Part shown: positions 50,680-59,162 of the stretch, in pieces
Numbering within the stretch: position 1 is the stretch's first letter
Layout of the letters: the number at the start of each line of letters is the position of its first letter
Assembly (NCBI RefSeq): GCF_000310245.1
Contig: NC_020505.1
Location: 310,001-374,000, forward strand
DNA from: Candidatus Sulfuricurvum sp. RIFRC-1
GTDB taxonomy: Bacteria > Campylobacterota > Campylobacteria > Campylobacterales > Sulfurimonadaceae
DNA: 64,000 nucleotides
Direction of reading: 5' to 3'
Made by a program: the position numbers and the translations under genes
Notes under the pieces: generated by a model
Database searches by the model: none
Seen by the model: only the letters and a program-made list of their open reading frames with translations
What the model was told of the DNA's origin: nothing

Positions 50680-52794
50680 TTAGATGGTATATCCCAAAGG
50701 TGAAACGGGCTTGAAATAGGGATCTTTGTCCTGCAGTTTTTGAAAAATTTTATCTCGCGGAAGAGGACGGCAAAGGTGGTAGCCTTGCAGGGTGTCAATA
50801 TTGTTTTCCATTAAAAAATCGTAGTGAGAACTCTCTTCAACCCCCTCCGCCGTCACCTTCATCCCCAGTACATGTGCAAGATTTGAGATTGCTTCGACGA
50901 TATGACGATTGGAAGCGCCTTCAAAAAGGGGCAAAATGAAGGATTTATCAATTTTAAGGGTATCAATCGGGAGTTGCGCAAGATAGGCAAACGATGAGTA
51001 GCCTGTACCGAAATCATCAAGTGCTATCCGTACTCCGCCTGCTTGCAATTGGTGGAGCTGACGGCTGGCTATATCAATGTTTTCCATCACGGCACTTTCG
51101 GTCAGTTCTACTTTGATATACGTTGGGGAGATAGAGCGTTTTTCCAAATACTCAAGCAACTCTTTGGCAAAGGCTTCTTGATGGAGTTGTTTTGTGGATA
51201 CATTGATCGCAACAAAGAAAGGCTCATTACGCAGGGCTCGGACCATCTCGATAAAATTACACGCTTGGGTTAGTACCTCATTTCCGATCAAGAGGATATC
51301 CCCGTTGGTTTCGGCAACTGAGATAAAAATATCCGGGGAGATAAATCCCTGCTCCGGATGCGGTAGACGCAGTAGCGCTTCATACCCTTCAAGTTGCAAG
51401 GTTTTCGTATCGATAAGAGGTTGAAAATAGAGTTCAAATAGATTTTGAGTCAGCCCATCGCGTATCAGAGATTCAATATGTAAAAAATCGTGAAGAGCTC
51501 TTTGCATCGAAGTATGGTAGTAGACGAATTGGTTTTTCCCTTTCTTTTTCGCTTCATACATCGCAGTATCGGCATGTCTGAGTAAATCTTCACCGATAGA
51601 AGCATCTTGGGGGTATAGGACAATTCCGATAGAAGAGGAGAGGAAAAAATTCATCTCATTGATTTTGAATGGCTCTTTAAATGTTTGTATTAAGTGTTCT
51701 GCAATGGCATTGACGCTTAACGTATCGGCATCTTGGAGCAAAATAACAAACTCATCCCCGCCAAAGCGGGCACAAAAATCGTATCTCCCAGTCGTTTTTT
51801 TAATGCGATTACTTACTTCAATTAATATTTTATCGCCGATTTCGTGTCCCATCGTATCGTTAATGTTTTTGAAATTGTCCAAATCCAAAAATAAAAGGGC
51901 AAAGGGTGTTTGAGTAGCGTGTTCGAATCGGCTATCGAGTTGAAGTTTGAGTTTGGCACGATTAGGCAATCTCGTCAATGGATCATGGTACGCTAAAAAA
52001 GCAATCTCTTCACTTTGCGCTTTGGATGCGGTGATATCGCTGGAAATACCGATAAATAAGTGAAGTGTTGAGTGGTGGTAAATACGGCTTTTTAACCAGC
52101 GTATCTCATCGTCAATTTGGAGAATACGAAATTGGATCTCTTGAGATTGACCGGGAAGAAGGGTTTCGAAAAAGATTTGTACTAAAGCGCGATCGTCAGG
52201 ATGAATTTGTTGTTGCCATAAATTGGGATTGGTTACAAATGTTTCTTTTGAAAATCCTAAAATTCTCTCAATAGCGTTGTTTACATATCTTAGGGCGAGG
52301 TTTTGATTATCGATATACCAAATAATTTCATCGATACTGCTCAGTATTTCTTCAATCTCTCTATTCTTGGAGTTCAGTAATATTGTGAGTTTGTGGGCTT
52401 GAAGCTCGATTAGTTTTTTGGATTCACGAAGTTCTTTGTTAAGATGGTTGATATCTGTTAAATTTCGAACATTGACAAAAAAGCGAACATGATCGTTATG
52501 ACGAATCATTTGTACGCTTTTGACCGTTTTAACAATCCCCCCGCTACTGTGGATAAAATCGGTCTCGGCATCGAGCGATTTTCCCTCACGCATCACTTTT
52601 TCAATACACTCTTGGAAGACATCAATGTCGGCAAGAATGCTCAATATATTAAGCCCCAGCAAGATAGTGTTTTGATACCCTACCATTGAAGAAAAAGCGT
52701 CATTGGCAAAAAGGATGACGCCTCGTTCATCAACCATGATGATACCATCCGGGAGATAATTCAAAACATCGTATAAAGGGGCTTCGGTTTGCAT
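50680..52794 (-). CDS. PAS-PAS-GGDEF-EAL dual c-di-GMP protein
   Basis: A 704-residue cytoplasmic protein: PAS (about 5-115), a coiled linker, PAS (about 145-255), GGDEF (about 270-430; FGGDEFVIL intact near 344) and EAL (about 440-690; EALLR, ELTESAVMEN, DDFGTGYSS, AEGVEE all intact). No RxxD inhibition site is seen where expected ahead of GGDEF. It could both make and break c-di-GMP; the intact EAL suggests phosphodiesterase activity. Upstream ends in an AT-rich gap shared with the ABC-F gene. Confidence 0.92.
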   Translation of the reverse strand: MQTEAPLYDVLNYLPDGIIMVDERGVILFANDAFSSMVGYQNTILLGLNILSILADIDVFQECIEKVMREGKSLDAETDFIHSSGGIVKTVKSVQMIRHNDHVRFFVNVRNLTDINHLNKELRESKKLIELQAHKLTILLNSKNREIEEILSSIDEIIWYIDNQNLALRYVNNAIERILGFSKETFVTNPNLWQQQIHPDDRALVQIFFETLLPGQSQEIQFRILQIDDEIRWLKSRIYHHSTLHLFIGISSDITASKAQSEEIAFLAYHDPLTRLPNRAKLKLQLDSRFEHATQTPFALLFLDLDNFKNINDTMGHEIGDKILIEVSNRIKKTTGRYDFCARFGGDEFVILLQDADTLSVNAIAEHLIQTFKEPFKINEMNFFLSSSIGIVLYPQDASIGEDLLRHADTAMYEAKKKGKNQFVYYHTSMQRALHDFLHIESLIRDGLTQNLFELYFQPLIDTKTLQLEGYEALLRLPHPEQGFISPDIFISVAETNGDILLIGNEVLTQACNFIEMVRALRNEPFFVAINVSTKQLHQEAFAKELLEYLEKRSISPTYIKVELTESAVMENIDIASRQLHQLQAGGVRIALDDFGTGYSSFAYLAQLPIDTLKIDKSFILPLFEGASNRHIVEAISNLAHVLGMKVTAEGVEESSHYDFLMENNIDTLQGYHLCRPLPRDKIFQKLQDKDPYFKPVSPLGYTI

Positions 52795-52901
52795 CGTGTC
52801 CTAAAGAGTGATTATTTTGTGATATTGTAATTTGTTATAGTTTAAAACTTTCTTCTTTGCGTATACTAGCAACTATTAGCAAGAGATAATTTGAATTTGG
52901 C

Positions 52902-52907
52902 TATAAT
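52902..52907 (+). promoter_or_regulatory. -10 box for the ABC-F gene
   Basis: TATAAT in GGCTATAATCGCGA, 32 nt upstream of the ATG at 52940. Confidence 0.5.
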
Positions 52908-52939
52908 CGCGAAATTTTAGTATGTAAAGAGTTTTAAGT

Positions 52940-54544
52940 ATGGTACAAGTTACAAAATTAACAATGCGTTTTGGAAGCCGGATTTTATTTGAGGGGATTA
53001 ACCTCAAGCTCGACCGTAACAAACGTTACGGTCTGATCGGTGCGAACGGCGCAGGAAAAACGACGTTTTTGAAAATCCTCAGCGGCGAGATCAAAGAGTA
53101 CGAAGGGGATATCTCTATCGAACCGGGTCTCAAAGTAGGGATTTTGGGTCAGAATCAGTTTGCGTTTGAAGATTTCACAATTGCCGATGCAGTATTGTGG
53201 GGGAACAAACGTCTTTATGATGCGATCAAAGAGAAAGAGTATTTGTACGCCAACGGTGATTTCGAAGATGATAAAACCAATGACCGTCTCGCAGAGTTGG
53301 AGATGATTTCGGTCGAAGAAGATCCGACCTATGAGTACGACGTTCAAATCGCAAAGATTTTGGAAAATGTCGGGATTTCGGCTGAACATCATCAAGATTT
53401 GATGTCAAGTCTTCCTTCATCAGAGAAATTCAAAGTTCTCCTTGCGCAGGTTCTGTATCCGAAACCGGACGTTTTGTTCCTCGATGAGCCGACGAATAAC
53501 CTCGATATCGATACGATCGGATGGTTGGAGCGTGAGCTTCAGCGTCATGAGGGAACATTGGTTATCATCTCGCATGACCGTCACTTCATCAATGCCGTTG
53601 TGACCAACATTCTCGATGTCGATTTCCAAAAAATCCGTGAGTTTACCGGAACGTATGATGACTGGTACCTCGCTTCGACCGTTATGGCGAACCAAGCACA
53701 GCTTGACCGTGATAAAAAAGTAAAAGAGAAAGAGCAGCTCGAAGCGTTTGTTCGCCGATTCTCTGCCAATGCCTCTAAAGCAAAACAAGCAACCTCACGT
53801 CAAAAACAGCTTGATAAACTTACCATCGAAGATATTAAGCCATCATCCCGCCGTGACCCGAGTATCGTCTTTAAGCCTAAGCGTCCTATGGGGGATGAAG
53901 CGTTGCGTGTGGCGAATGTTTCTCACAGCTATGGCGATTTGAATGTCTTGCATAATTTTGATATTTTGGTGGCTCCGGGTGAAAAAATCGCCGTTATCGG
54001 TGCCAACGGTGCCGGTAAATCAACCTTGTGCAAAATTCTGATGGAAGAGATGAAGCCGACAAGCGGAACCGTAACATGGGGAGCGACGATTGAATACAGC
54101 TATTTCCCGCAAGATACGACCGATAAAATCAAAGGGGACGGAACGCTGTATGACTGGCTTCGCGGGTTTGATCCGAAACGTGAAATTTCGGAAATCCGCA
54201 ACTGTCTAGGGCGAATGTTATTCAACGGCGAGCAGCAAGAGAAAAGTGTTGAGAAGATTTCAGGGGGAGAGAAACACCGTATGATGCTCTCCAAGATGAT
54301 GTTGGAGGGGGGAAATTTCCTCGTACTCGATGAGCCTACCAATCACCTTGACCTTGAAGCGATTATTGCTCTGGGTGAAGCATTGCTGGATTTTGAAGGA
54401 AATGTTATTTGTGTGAGCCATGACCGTGAGCTCCTCGATGCGTTCGCCGATCGTATTATTGAGTTGCATCTTGATGGAACCTACATCGATTTCAAAGGTT
54501 CGTACGAAGAGTTTGCTGAAGCTAAAGCGAACGGAAGTTTATAA
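52940..54544 (+). CDS. ABC-F family ATPase (YbiT-like)
   Basis: A 534-residue soluble protein with two ABC domains and no membrane part: Walker A GANGAGKTT (about 34) and GANGAGKST (about 353), Walker B FLDEPTNNLD and LDEPTNHLD. The second signature is SGGEKHRMML; the first (LPSSEKFKVLL) is degenerate in the way seen in YbiT. The linker between domains (about 240-300) is charged and would reach into the ribosomal P/E site. ABC-F proteins act on the ribosome. A palindromic repeat separates it from DUF5718. Confidence 0.92.
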   Translation: MVQVTKLTMRFGSRILFEGINLKLDRNKRYGLIGANGAGKTTFLKILSGEIKEYEGDISIEPGLKVGILGQNQFAFEDFTIADAVLWGNKRLYDAIKEKEYLYANGDFEDDKTNDRLAELEMISVEEDPTYEYDVQIAKILENVGISAEHHQDLMSSLPSSEKFKVLLAQVLYPKPDVLFLDEPTNNLDIDTIGWLERELQRHEGTLVIISHDRHFINAVVTNILDVDFQKIREFTGTYDDWYLASTVMANQAQLDRDKKVKEKEQLEAFVRRFSANASKAKQATSRQKQLDKLTIEDIKPSSRRDPSIVFKPKRPMGDEALRVANVSHSYGDLNVLHNFDILVAPGEKIAVIGANGAGKSTLCKILMEEMKPTSGTVTWGATIEYSYFPQDTTDKIKGDGTLYDWLRGFDPKREISEIRNCLGRMLFNGEQQEKSVEKISGGEKHRMMLSKMMLEGGNFLVLDEPTNHLDLEAIIALGEALLDFEGNVICVSHDRELLDAFADRIIELHLDGTYIDFKGSYEEFAEAKANGSL

Positions 54545-54547
54545 TTT

Positions 54548-54618
54548 CGTCATCCCGTACTTGATACGGGATCCACGTATTTAGTCTTTTAGATTCCGTG
54601 TCGTAGCACGGAATGACG
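54548..54618. repeat. Dispersed palindromic repeat, two-hairpin form (copy R5)
   Basis: GTCATCC to AATGAC with hairpins ATCCCGTA/TACGGGAT (loop CTTGA) and ATTCCGTG/CACGGAAT. It begins 4 nt after the ABC-F stop and ends 16 nt before the DUF5718 start. Confidence 0.85.
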
Positions 54619-54633
54619 AGAAAGGTACAAAAC

Positions 54634-55470
54634 ATGAATGATTATACATCGTATGTCGGTTTCGGCGTTGCGGGAAACTTCGCCCTCCACCTCGAACAAG
54701 CGGGCGAGAGTGCCGATTTTAAAGATATTCTTACCGAAGATCCAAACGGTCCGAAAGGGATGTTCCCTTTCTATATCCCCGGACGTGAGGGGCAGCTTGG
54801 TATCTATCCGATTAGTTCCGATACGATTCTTCTTTCCGAGGAAGAGTGCAATGTTCAGCTCGAGCCTGAAGTGGCACTTATCTGTGATCTTGAATATGAT
54901 GTTGAGGGGAATGTGACAAACATCACACCGAGATTTTTCGGTGCCTATAACGATTGCTCACTCCGCAAAGAGGGCTCTGAGAAAATCAGCCACAAAAAAA
55001 ACTGGGGTGAAGCCTCCAAAGGGTTGTCATCGACGTTGATTCCGATCGATACGTTTGAGAAGGGCGGGGTGATGGACAGCTATCGTATCGCTTCGTTTTT
55101 GCGACGTGAGGGGATGTTGATACGTTACGGTGAAGATGTTGAACTCACGGGGTACAGTTTCTTTTACCGTAAATTACTGGAATGGATGCAAAAGCAGATT
55201 AATACTCAAAGTGACTTTGGCCCCTTAGAACCTATCGGTGCGTATTTACGAGAAGCCGGATGCCCCAAACAAGCCATTATCAGTATCGGTGCAACCCGTT
55301 ATACCCATTTCGGTGAGACCAACTTCCTGGAGCAGGGGGATGAGGTGATTGTGGTCGTGTATGATAACAAGACCTATTGTATGAACCCGATACTCTCTTT
55401 TGCAAATAAAGGAGTACTGGCGGAAAAAGAGGGTGTCAGTGCGTTAGTCCAAAAGGTTATTCGTGCTTAA
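54634..55470 (+). CDS. DUF5718-type protein
   Basis: A 278-residue soluble protein with YVGFGVAGNFALHLEQAGE at the start, then FPFYIPGREGQLGIYPIS, IRYGEDVELTGYSFFYRKLLEW and a C-terminal GDEVIVVVYD; this matches the DUF5718 family as remembered, whose function is unknown (fold perhaps related to fumarylacetoacetate hydrolases). ATG 54634 is preferred; the upstream 54613 lies inside the repeat. It overlaps the DUF1653 gene by 8 nt. Confidence 0.7.
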   Translation: MNDYTSYVGFGVAGNFALHLEQAGESADFKDILTEDPNGPKGMFPFYIPGREGQLGIYPISSDTILLSEEECNVQLEPEVALICDLEYDVEGNVTNITPRFFGAYNDCSLRKEGSEKISHKKNWGEASKGLSSTLIPIDTFEKGGVMDSYRIASFLRREGMLIRYGEDVELTGYSFFYRKLLEWMQKQINTQSDFGPLEPIGAYLREAGCPKQAIISIGATRYTHFGETNFLEQGDEVIVVVYDNKTYCMNPILSFANKGVLAEKEGVSALVQKVIRA

Positions 55471-55669
55471 AACCGGCCTTTATCGCCATTACAAGGGAAA
55501 ACACTACGAGGTCATCGGGGTAGCAAAACACTCTGAAACCTCTGAGAGCATGGTGGTGTATCGTCCCCTTTACGGTGAGCGCGGATTGTGGGTGCGCCCT
55601 TTTAAAATGTTTATCGAAATTCTCCCCAATGGAACAAAACGGTTTGAATATTGCGGAGAGGTTCAATGA
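55463..55669 (+). CDS. DUF1653 protein
   Basis: A 68-residue protein: LKTGLYRHYKGKHYEVIGVAKHSET, VVYRPLYGERGLWVRPFKMF. This is the standard DUF1653 domain, a small beta-fold of unknown function. It starts with GTG inside the DUF5718 gene and overlaps the YciH-like gene by 4 nt (ATGA). Confidence 0.85.
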   Translation: MLKTGLYRHYKGKHYEVIGVAKHSETSESMVVYRPLYGERGLWVRPFKMFIEILPNGTKRFEYCGEVQ

Positions 55670-56004
55670 GCCGAGGGACAAAGCTCTCGCTCGATTTGGG
55701 AGCCTCATGGGGCGAGGGGTGGAGTATGGAAGCGGAAAAAACAACGAAAACGTTGACGCTTCTCGAACCTTCCGCCCACCGTCTCGTTTTTCAAAAGGAA
55801 AAGCGCAAAGGGAAAGCGGTGACACTCGTCGGCCCTTTCAGCCTAAACGAAGAAGATGCCCAAAAAACTCTTTCAACCCTTAAAAAGTCACTGGCATGCG
55901 GCGGTGCGTATAAAGAGGGTTGGATGGAGTTTCAAGGCGATATATCTACCAAAGTACGCGAGCATCTCGAAAAGTTAGCGTTTAAATTCAAAAATCCGAA
56001 ATAA
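55666..56004 (+). CDS. SUI1/YciH-like translation-initiation factor homologue
   Basis: A 112-residue protein whose C-terminal part (about 40-110) has the eIF1/SUI1 fold signature: KRKGKAVTLVGPFSL, LKKSLACGGAYKEGWMEFQGD and a final helix. YciH-type proteins bind the 30S subunit and influence initiation fidelity. The ATG overlaps the DUF1653 stop. It is the third gene of the DUF5718-DUF1653-YciH unit and faces the diguanylate cyclase. Confidence 0.88.
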   Translation: MSRGTKLSLDLGASWGEGWSMEAEKTTKTLTLLEPSAHRLVFQKEKRKGKAVTLVGPFSLNEEDAQKTLSTLKKSLACGGAYKEGWMEFQGDISTKVREHLEKLAFKFKNPK

Positions 56005-56006
56005 CG

Positions 56007-57257
56007 TTACAATTTACTGGTAAATACGACTTGGTTACGCCCCCGTTTTTTAGCGGCATAAAGGTTGGTATCTGCGGTATGAATCAGCGCATCTTCTCCG
56101 ATATGAACGGTAGGTACGATACAAATTCCCCCGATTGAGACACTCAAAAGCTGTGAGACTTTGCTTCCCTTGTGTTCTATTTTTAGATTTTCAATATTTT
56201 CACGAATCTTTTCCCCCATCATCTTGGCATTTTTACAATCGGTATCGGTTAAAATAATCCCAAACTCTTCTCCGCCTAAACGAAACGGATAATCCCCCGG
56301 GCGCTGCAAAGTCATTTTGAGCACTTTGGCGACCGCTTGGAGGGCAGAATCTCCCTGTAAATGTCCATAGGTATCGTTGTATTGTTTGAAAAAATCGATA
56401 TCAAGCATCATAAAGACAAACGGTTTTCCGGATCGGAGTGAGCGCTTAAACTCCCGTTCGTAGACGATATTAAAATAGCGTCGGTTGTAAAGGGCCGTGA
56501 GTGAATCGGTATAGGAAGCTTGTTCGAGTTTGAGATTGAGATGTTGAAGTGTTTCGGTTGAATCGATTAACTGACGCTGCTGTAATTCTATATTCGCAAA
56601 TATTTTCCATGCCAGACCCATTACAAGAGCGAGGATAACAACGAGAAAAAAGATGAGCTGCATAAGGGCATTTTCATACTGTGTCAAGAGAATGGCATGT
56701 TCATAACGTGCTGAGGCATTTTCATACGCGATCAATTGATGAACCGTGTCGTGAATAAGACGGACATTATCATCGAGGGTACTCAGTGAGAGGGGATGGG
56801 TTCGATCCGGAGAGGTAATGAGGGTCCGTACTTCACTGAAATATTTCTCTAAACTTTGTATTTGTGATTCGGTGTAATTGACATAAGCGAGTTCTTCGGG
56901 CCGTTTTTCGTGCGCAAGATAGGCAGCCCAGAGTTGATTAATCCGATCCAGCCCCAAAGAGATTTTTTCAGCGGCCTGTTCATTGCTGATGAGTTGATTG
57001 CTCCACCGGTAGATCGAAGAAGCGAGATCGTTATTGTAGGTTTCGGTAATGGAATTGAGTTCGGTTAGAGGGATTAATGATCCAAAATAGAGGGTGTCCA
57101 TATTACGTTTAATATTTTGGATATTAATATAGCCGATGAGCCCTATTACACCTAAGCCAAACCCCACGATTAACAGTAAGTAGAGAAGTTTTGACTTAAG
57201 TTTGAGTGATTCCACGGCTTGGATAATCTTTTTTATTTGGATAAGTAACCTAAGCAA
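56007..57257 (-). CDS. Membrane-bound diguanylate cyclase with 4HB-type sensor
   Basis: A 416-residue protein: two membrane helices (about 22-42, LLYLLLIVGFGLGVIGLIGY, and about 200-220, ALMQLIFFLVVILALVMGL) enclosing a helical periplasmic sensor like 4HB_MCP, then a coiled linker and GGDEF (about 250-416). The active site is LGGEEFGIIL near 328 and an RPGD inhibition site (RxxD) lies 5 residues before it, so it should make c-di-GMP under product control. Convergent with the YciH-like gene. Confidence 0.92.
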   Translation of the reverse strand: MLRLLIQIKKIIQAVESLKLKSKLLYLLLIVGFGLGVIGLIGYINIQNIKRNMDTLYFGSLIPLTELNSITETYNNDLASSIYRWSNQLISNEQAAEKISLGLDRINQLWAAYLAHEKRPEELAYVNYTESQIQSLEKYFSEVRTLITSPDRTHPLSLSTLDDNVRLIHDTVHQLIAYENASARYEHAILLTQYENALMQLIFFLVVILALVMGLAWKIFANIELQQRQLIDSTETLQHLNLKLEQASYTDSLTALYNRRYFNIVYEREFKRSLRSGKPFVFMMLDIDFFKQYNDTYGHLQGDSALQAVAKVLKMTLQRPGDYPFRLGGEEFGIILTDTDCKNAKMMGEKIRENIENLKIEHKGSKVSQLLSVSIGGICIVPTVHIGEDALIHTADTNLYAAKKRGRNQVVFTSKL

Positions 57258-57308
57258 CTCCTATACCAAAAGCGATTACAATTAAACAATTATTTTTGGA
57301 GGCTGGTT

Positions 57309-57623
57309 ATGGCTAAACGTATCATTAAAGATGAGCGAATTAAAACAATTGTGCATAACATTGCTGAAGACTTTCGATTTTCGCATGAAACGGGTGATTA
57401 TGCGCTGTTATTTTACAAAGCGGATACAGAAGGGGTGATTCGGGGTGCTGATATCGACACGATGATCGAGTACCTCTCTACGGGACTAACCGAGTTGCAA
57501 GATAATATTCAATGGCGTCGAGAGTTTTTAAGCGATAATCCGGGTATTGATGAGATGCGGATGTTGGAAAATCTCGGAGTGATTGAAAAAGAGTATATCG
57601 ATATGCTCGAATTTTTACGTTAG
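57309..57623 (+). CDS. Hypothetical helical protein
   Basis: A 104-residue acidic, mostly helical protein (ADIDTMIEYLSTGLTELQDNI; GVIEKEYIDMLEFLR) without recognised motifs or a signal peptide. GGAGG with 7-nt spacing supports the ATG at 57309. Its end overlaps the small membrane ORF on the other strand by 9 nt. Not recognised. Confidence 0.6.
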   Translation: MAKRIIKDERIKTIVHNIAEDFRFSHETGDYALLFYKADTEGVIRGADIDTMIEYLSTGLTELQDNIQWRREFLSDNPGIDEMRMLENLGVIEKEYIDMLEFLR

Positions 57624-57722
57624 AAGGGCATAAAGCCCAAACCCGATGGCAGCGGCTATAAGGGCTATAAGGGCAAAGATGAGTATAAGGCGAGTCGCTA
57701 ATACCCATATAAATCGTAGCAT
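57615..57722 (-). CDS. 35-residue single-helix membrane protein
   Basis: The ATG at 57722 directly follows the stop codon of the rhodanese gene (TAAATG), so translation can re-initiate. The product is short: a basic start (LRFIWVLATR) then one hydrophobic helix (ILIFALIALIAAAIGFGLYA). It is too small for ordinary gene finders. The coupling and membrane-helix character support a real gene; the function is unknown. Confidence 0.5.
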   Translation of the reverse strand: MLRFIWVLATRLILIFALIALIAAAIGFGLYALLT

Positions 57723-58124
57723 TTACGGTTTCGGTTTATAGGGTTCCAGTGTGATCTTTTTACCAATCGCGTATTGGATGCCACCTTGTAAATCGATAAC
57801 GTTGTATCCAAGCTGTTTTCCCAGAAAAGTACCAACCGTTTGAGTGCGGTTCCCGCTGTTGCAGATGAGGGCAAATTTTTCCTCTTTTTTAACGACTTTA
57901 TTCAATTTATCCAAAAACATCTCGACATTATAGTTTCCCTGTTCATCAAAAAACATGATAGGGTAGGAGCCTTTGACAATGCCCGTAGTTTTCCACTCAT
58001 TTGGTGTACGGATATCGATAATTTTAATTTTGCTATCGACGAGTTTTTGATCGATCGGTTGGCGGATGTACTCCGCACTGAGTGTCGTGATTGCGAGCAA
58101 TAAAGAGATAAGTACTAAGCGCAT
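57723..58124 (-). CDS. Secreted rhodanese-like protein
   Basis: A 133-residue protein with a signal peptide (LVLISLLLAITTLSAEY) and one rhodanese domain. The KIIDIRTPNEWKTTG start and the active-site cysteine in ALICNSGNRTQTVG are present. It would handle sulfane sulfur or redox chemistry in the periplasm, which suits a sulfur-oxidising lifestyle (inference). A 35-residue membrane ORF follows directly. Confidence 0.88.
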   Translation of the reverse strand: MRLVLISLLLAITTLSAEYIRQPIDQKLVDSKIKIIDIRTPNEWKTTGIVKGSYPIMFFDEQGNYNVEMFLDKLNKVVKKEEKFALICNSGNRTQTVGTFLGKQLGYNVIDLQGGIQYAIGKKITLEPYKPKP

Positions 58125-58140
58125 ATTGGCTCCTACGAGG

Positions 58141-58146
58141 TATAAT
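58141..58146 (+). promoter_or_regulatory. -10 box for the 120-residue hypothetical gene
   Basis: TATAAT in GAGGTATAATGGCG, 38 nt upstream of the ATG at 58185, in the gap divergent from the rhodanese gene. Confidence 0.45.
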
Positions 58147-58184
58147 GGCGATATTGTATCGATGAATAATTAATATGAGGTTGT

Positions 58185-58547
58185 ATGGGCGAATCTAAAA
58201 CAGAAAATGCAAAACGGCTTCGGTATATTCGGCTCTTGGGGCGGTTTATCAGCGGAATACTTTCGTACCTCGCAAAAAGTGAAAACCCGACCAAAGAGCA
58301 GTATGATCAGAAAGTGGATATGAACTTTCGTTTTTTAGAGAAAAACGAGGCGGTAAAACTGTATAAAGATGAATACATGGTACTTGAAGCGTTAGGGCAG
58401 AAGATTCTCGATTTTAGAGCGAGTGACACAGATATAGAAACCATCAAAGAAGAACTCTTTTACGCCCAAAATCAGCTGGAAAAAAGGGTTAATGCCAGCC
58501 GTTATAAAAAATCAAAACACGATAATCACGCTAGCGACGGCTGGTGA
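58185..58547 (+). CDS. Hypothetical charged helical protein
   Basis: A 120-residue protein, highly charged and mostly helical (RYIRLLGRFISGILSYLAK near the start; IKEELFYAQNQLEKRVN near the end). No signal peptide and no known motif. GAGG upstream of the ATG. It ends 2 nt from the convergent mntP gene. Not recognised. Confidence 0.6.
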   Translation: MGESKTENAKRLRYIRLLGRFISGILSYLAKSENPTKEQYDQKVDMNFRFLEKNEAVKLYKDEYMVLEALGQKILDFRASDTDIETIKEELFYAQNQLEKRVNASRYKKSKHDNHASDGW

Positions 58548-58549
58548 GA

Positions 58550-59107
58550 TTAAAGCCATCCGGTATGTTCAAGAAGAATTTTACATCCAAGTCCGATAAG
58601 AATTAATCCTCCGAGTATTTCCGCTTTGCTTTCCAGAATCGATCCCAGTTTTTTCCCTATATACACCGCGATAACACACAATACAAAAGTGACCAACGCG
58701 ATCACACCCGCAGCCGTGAAAATATCGGTTTGTAAAAATGCAAAGGTTACCCCGATGGCCATTGCATCGATACTGGTTGCGATCCCCAGCGTGATAAGGG
58801 TTTTCGTGGAGAGATCACTCACCTCTTCGTAAAATTCATTTTTCTGGGCTTCACGAAGCATTTGAAATCCCAAACCGACCAGTAGAGCAAAAGCAATCCA
58901 GTGATCGAATGATTGTACGTATTCCGCAAAGCTAATTCCGATCAGATATCCGGCAAGCGGCATGGCACCTTGGAAGAAACTGAAAACGCTCGCGGCAAAG
59001 AGGGTTTTAGGGAGGTGAAGATCTTTGTATTTTGAGCCGATGGCGATGGAGACGGCGACGGAGTCCATCGCCAATGCGACCGCGAGGATGAGAAGGGTTT
59101 CGTTCAT
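58550..59107 (-). CDS. mntP: MntP-type manganese efflux pump
   Basis: A 185-residue protein with six membrane helices. The paired acidic motifs ALAMDSVAVSIAIGS and ATSIDAMAIGVTFAF are diagnostic of MntP (YebN), which exports manganese. No yybP-ykoY riboswitch fits in the short (~55 nt) gap upstream. Confidence 0.93.
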   Translation of the reverse strand: MNETLLILAVALAMDSVAVSIAIGSKYKDLHLPKTLFAASVFSFFQGAMPLAGYLIGISFAEYVQSFDHWIAFALLVGLGFQMLREAQKNEFYEEVSDLSTKTLITLGIATSIDAMAIGVTFAFLQTDIFTAAGVIALVTFVLCVIAVYIGKKLGSILESKAEILGGLILIGLGCKILLEHTGWL

Positions 59108-59162
59108 TAAAGGGCCTTGAAAATAAGTGCGCCATTATAGCGGACAAAGTTTTAGTGGCTAT

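Noticed and set aside
18800-54620. CRISPR array from the recurrent GTCATCC repeats
   Set aside because: Copies are kilobases apart and not regularly spaced; they are palindromic intergenic repeats.
57624-57708. 76-codon minus-strand frame at 57478-57708 as a gene
   Set aside because: It lies mostly antisense to the 57309-57623 gene; the coupled 35-residue frame at 57615-57722 explains the region better.
59108-59162. yybP-ykoY manganese riboswitch for mntP
   Set aside because: Only ~55 nt separate mntP from the next gene, and no paired loops of the aptamer are visible.
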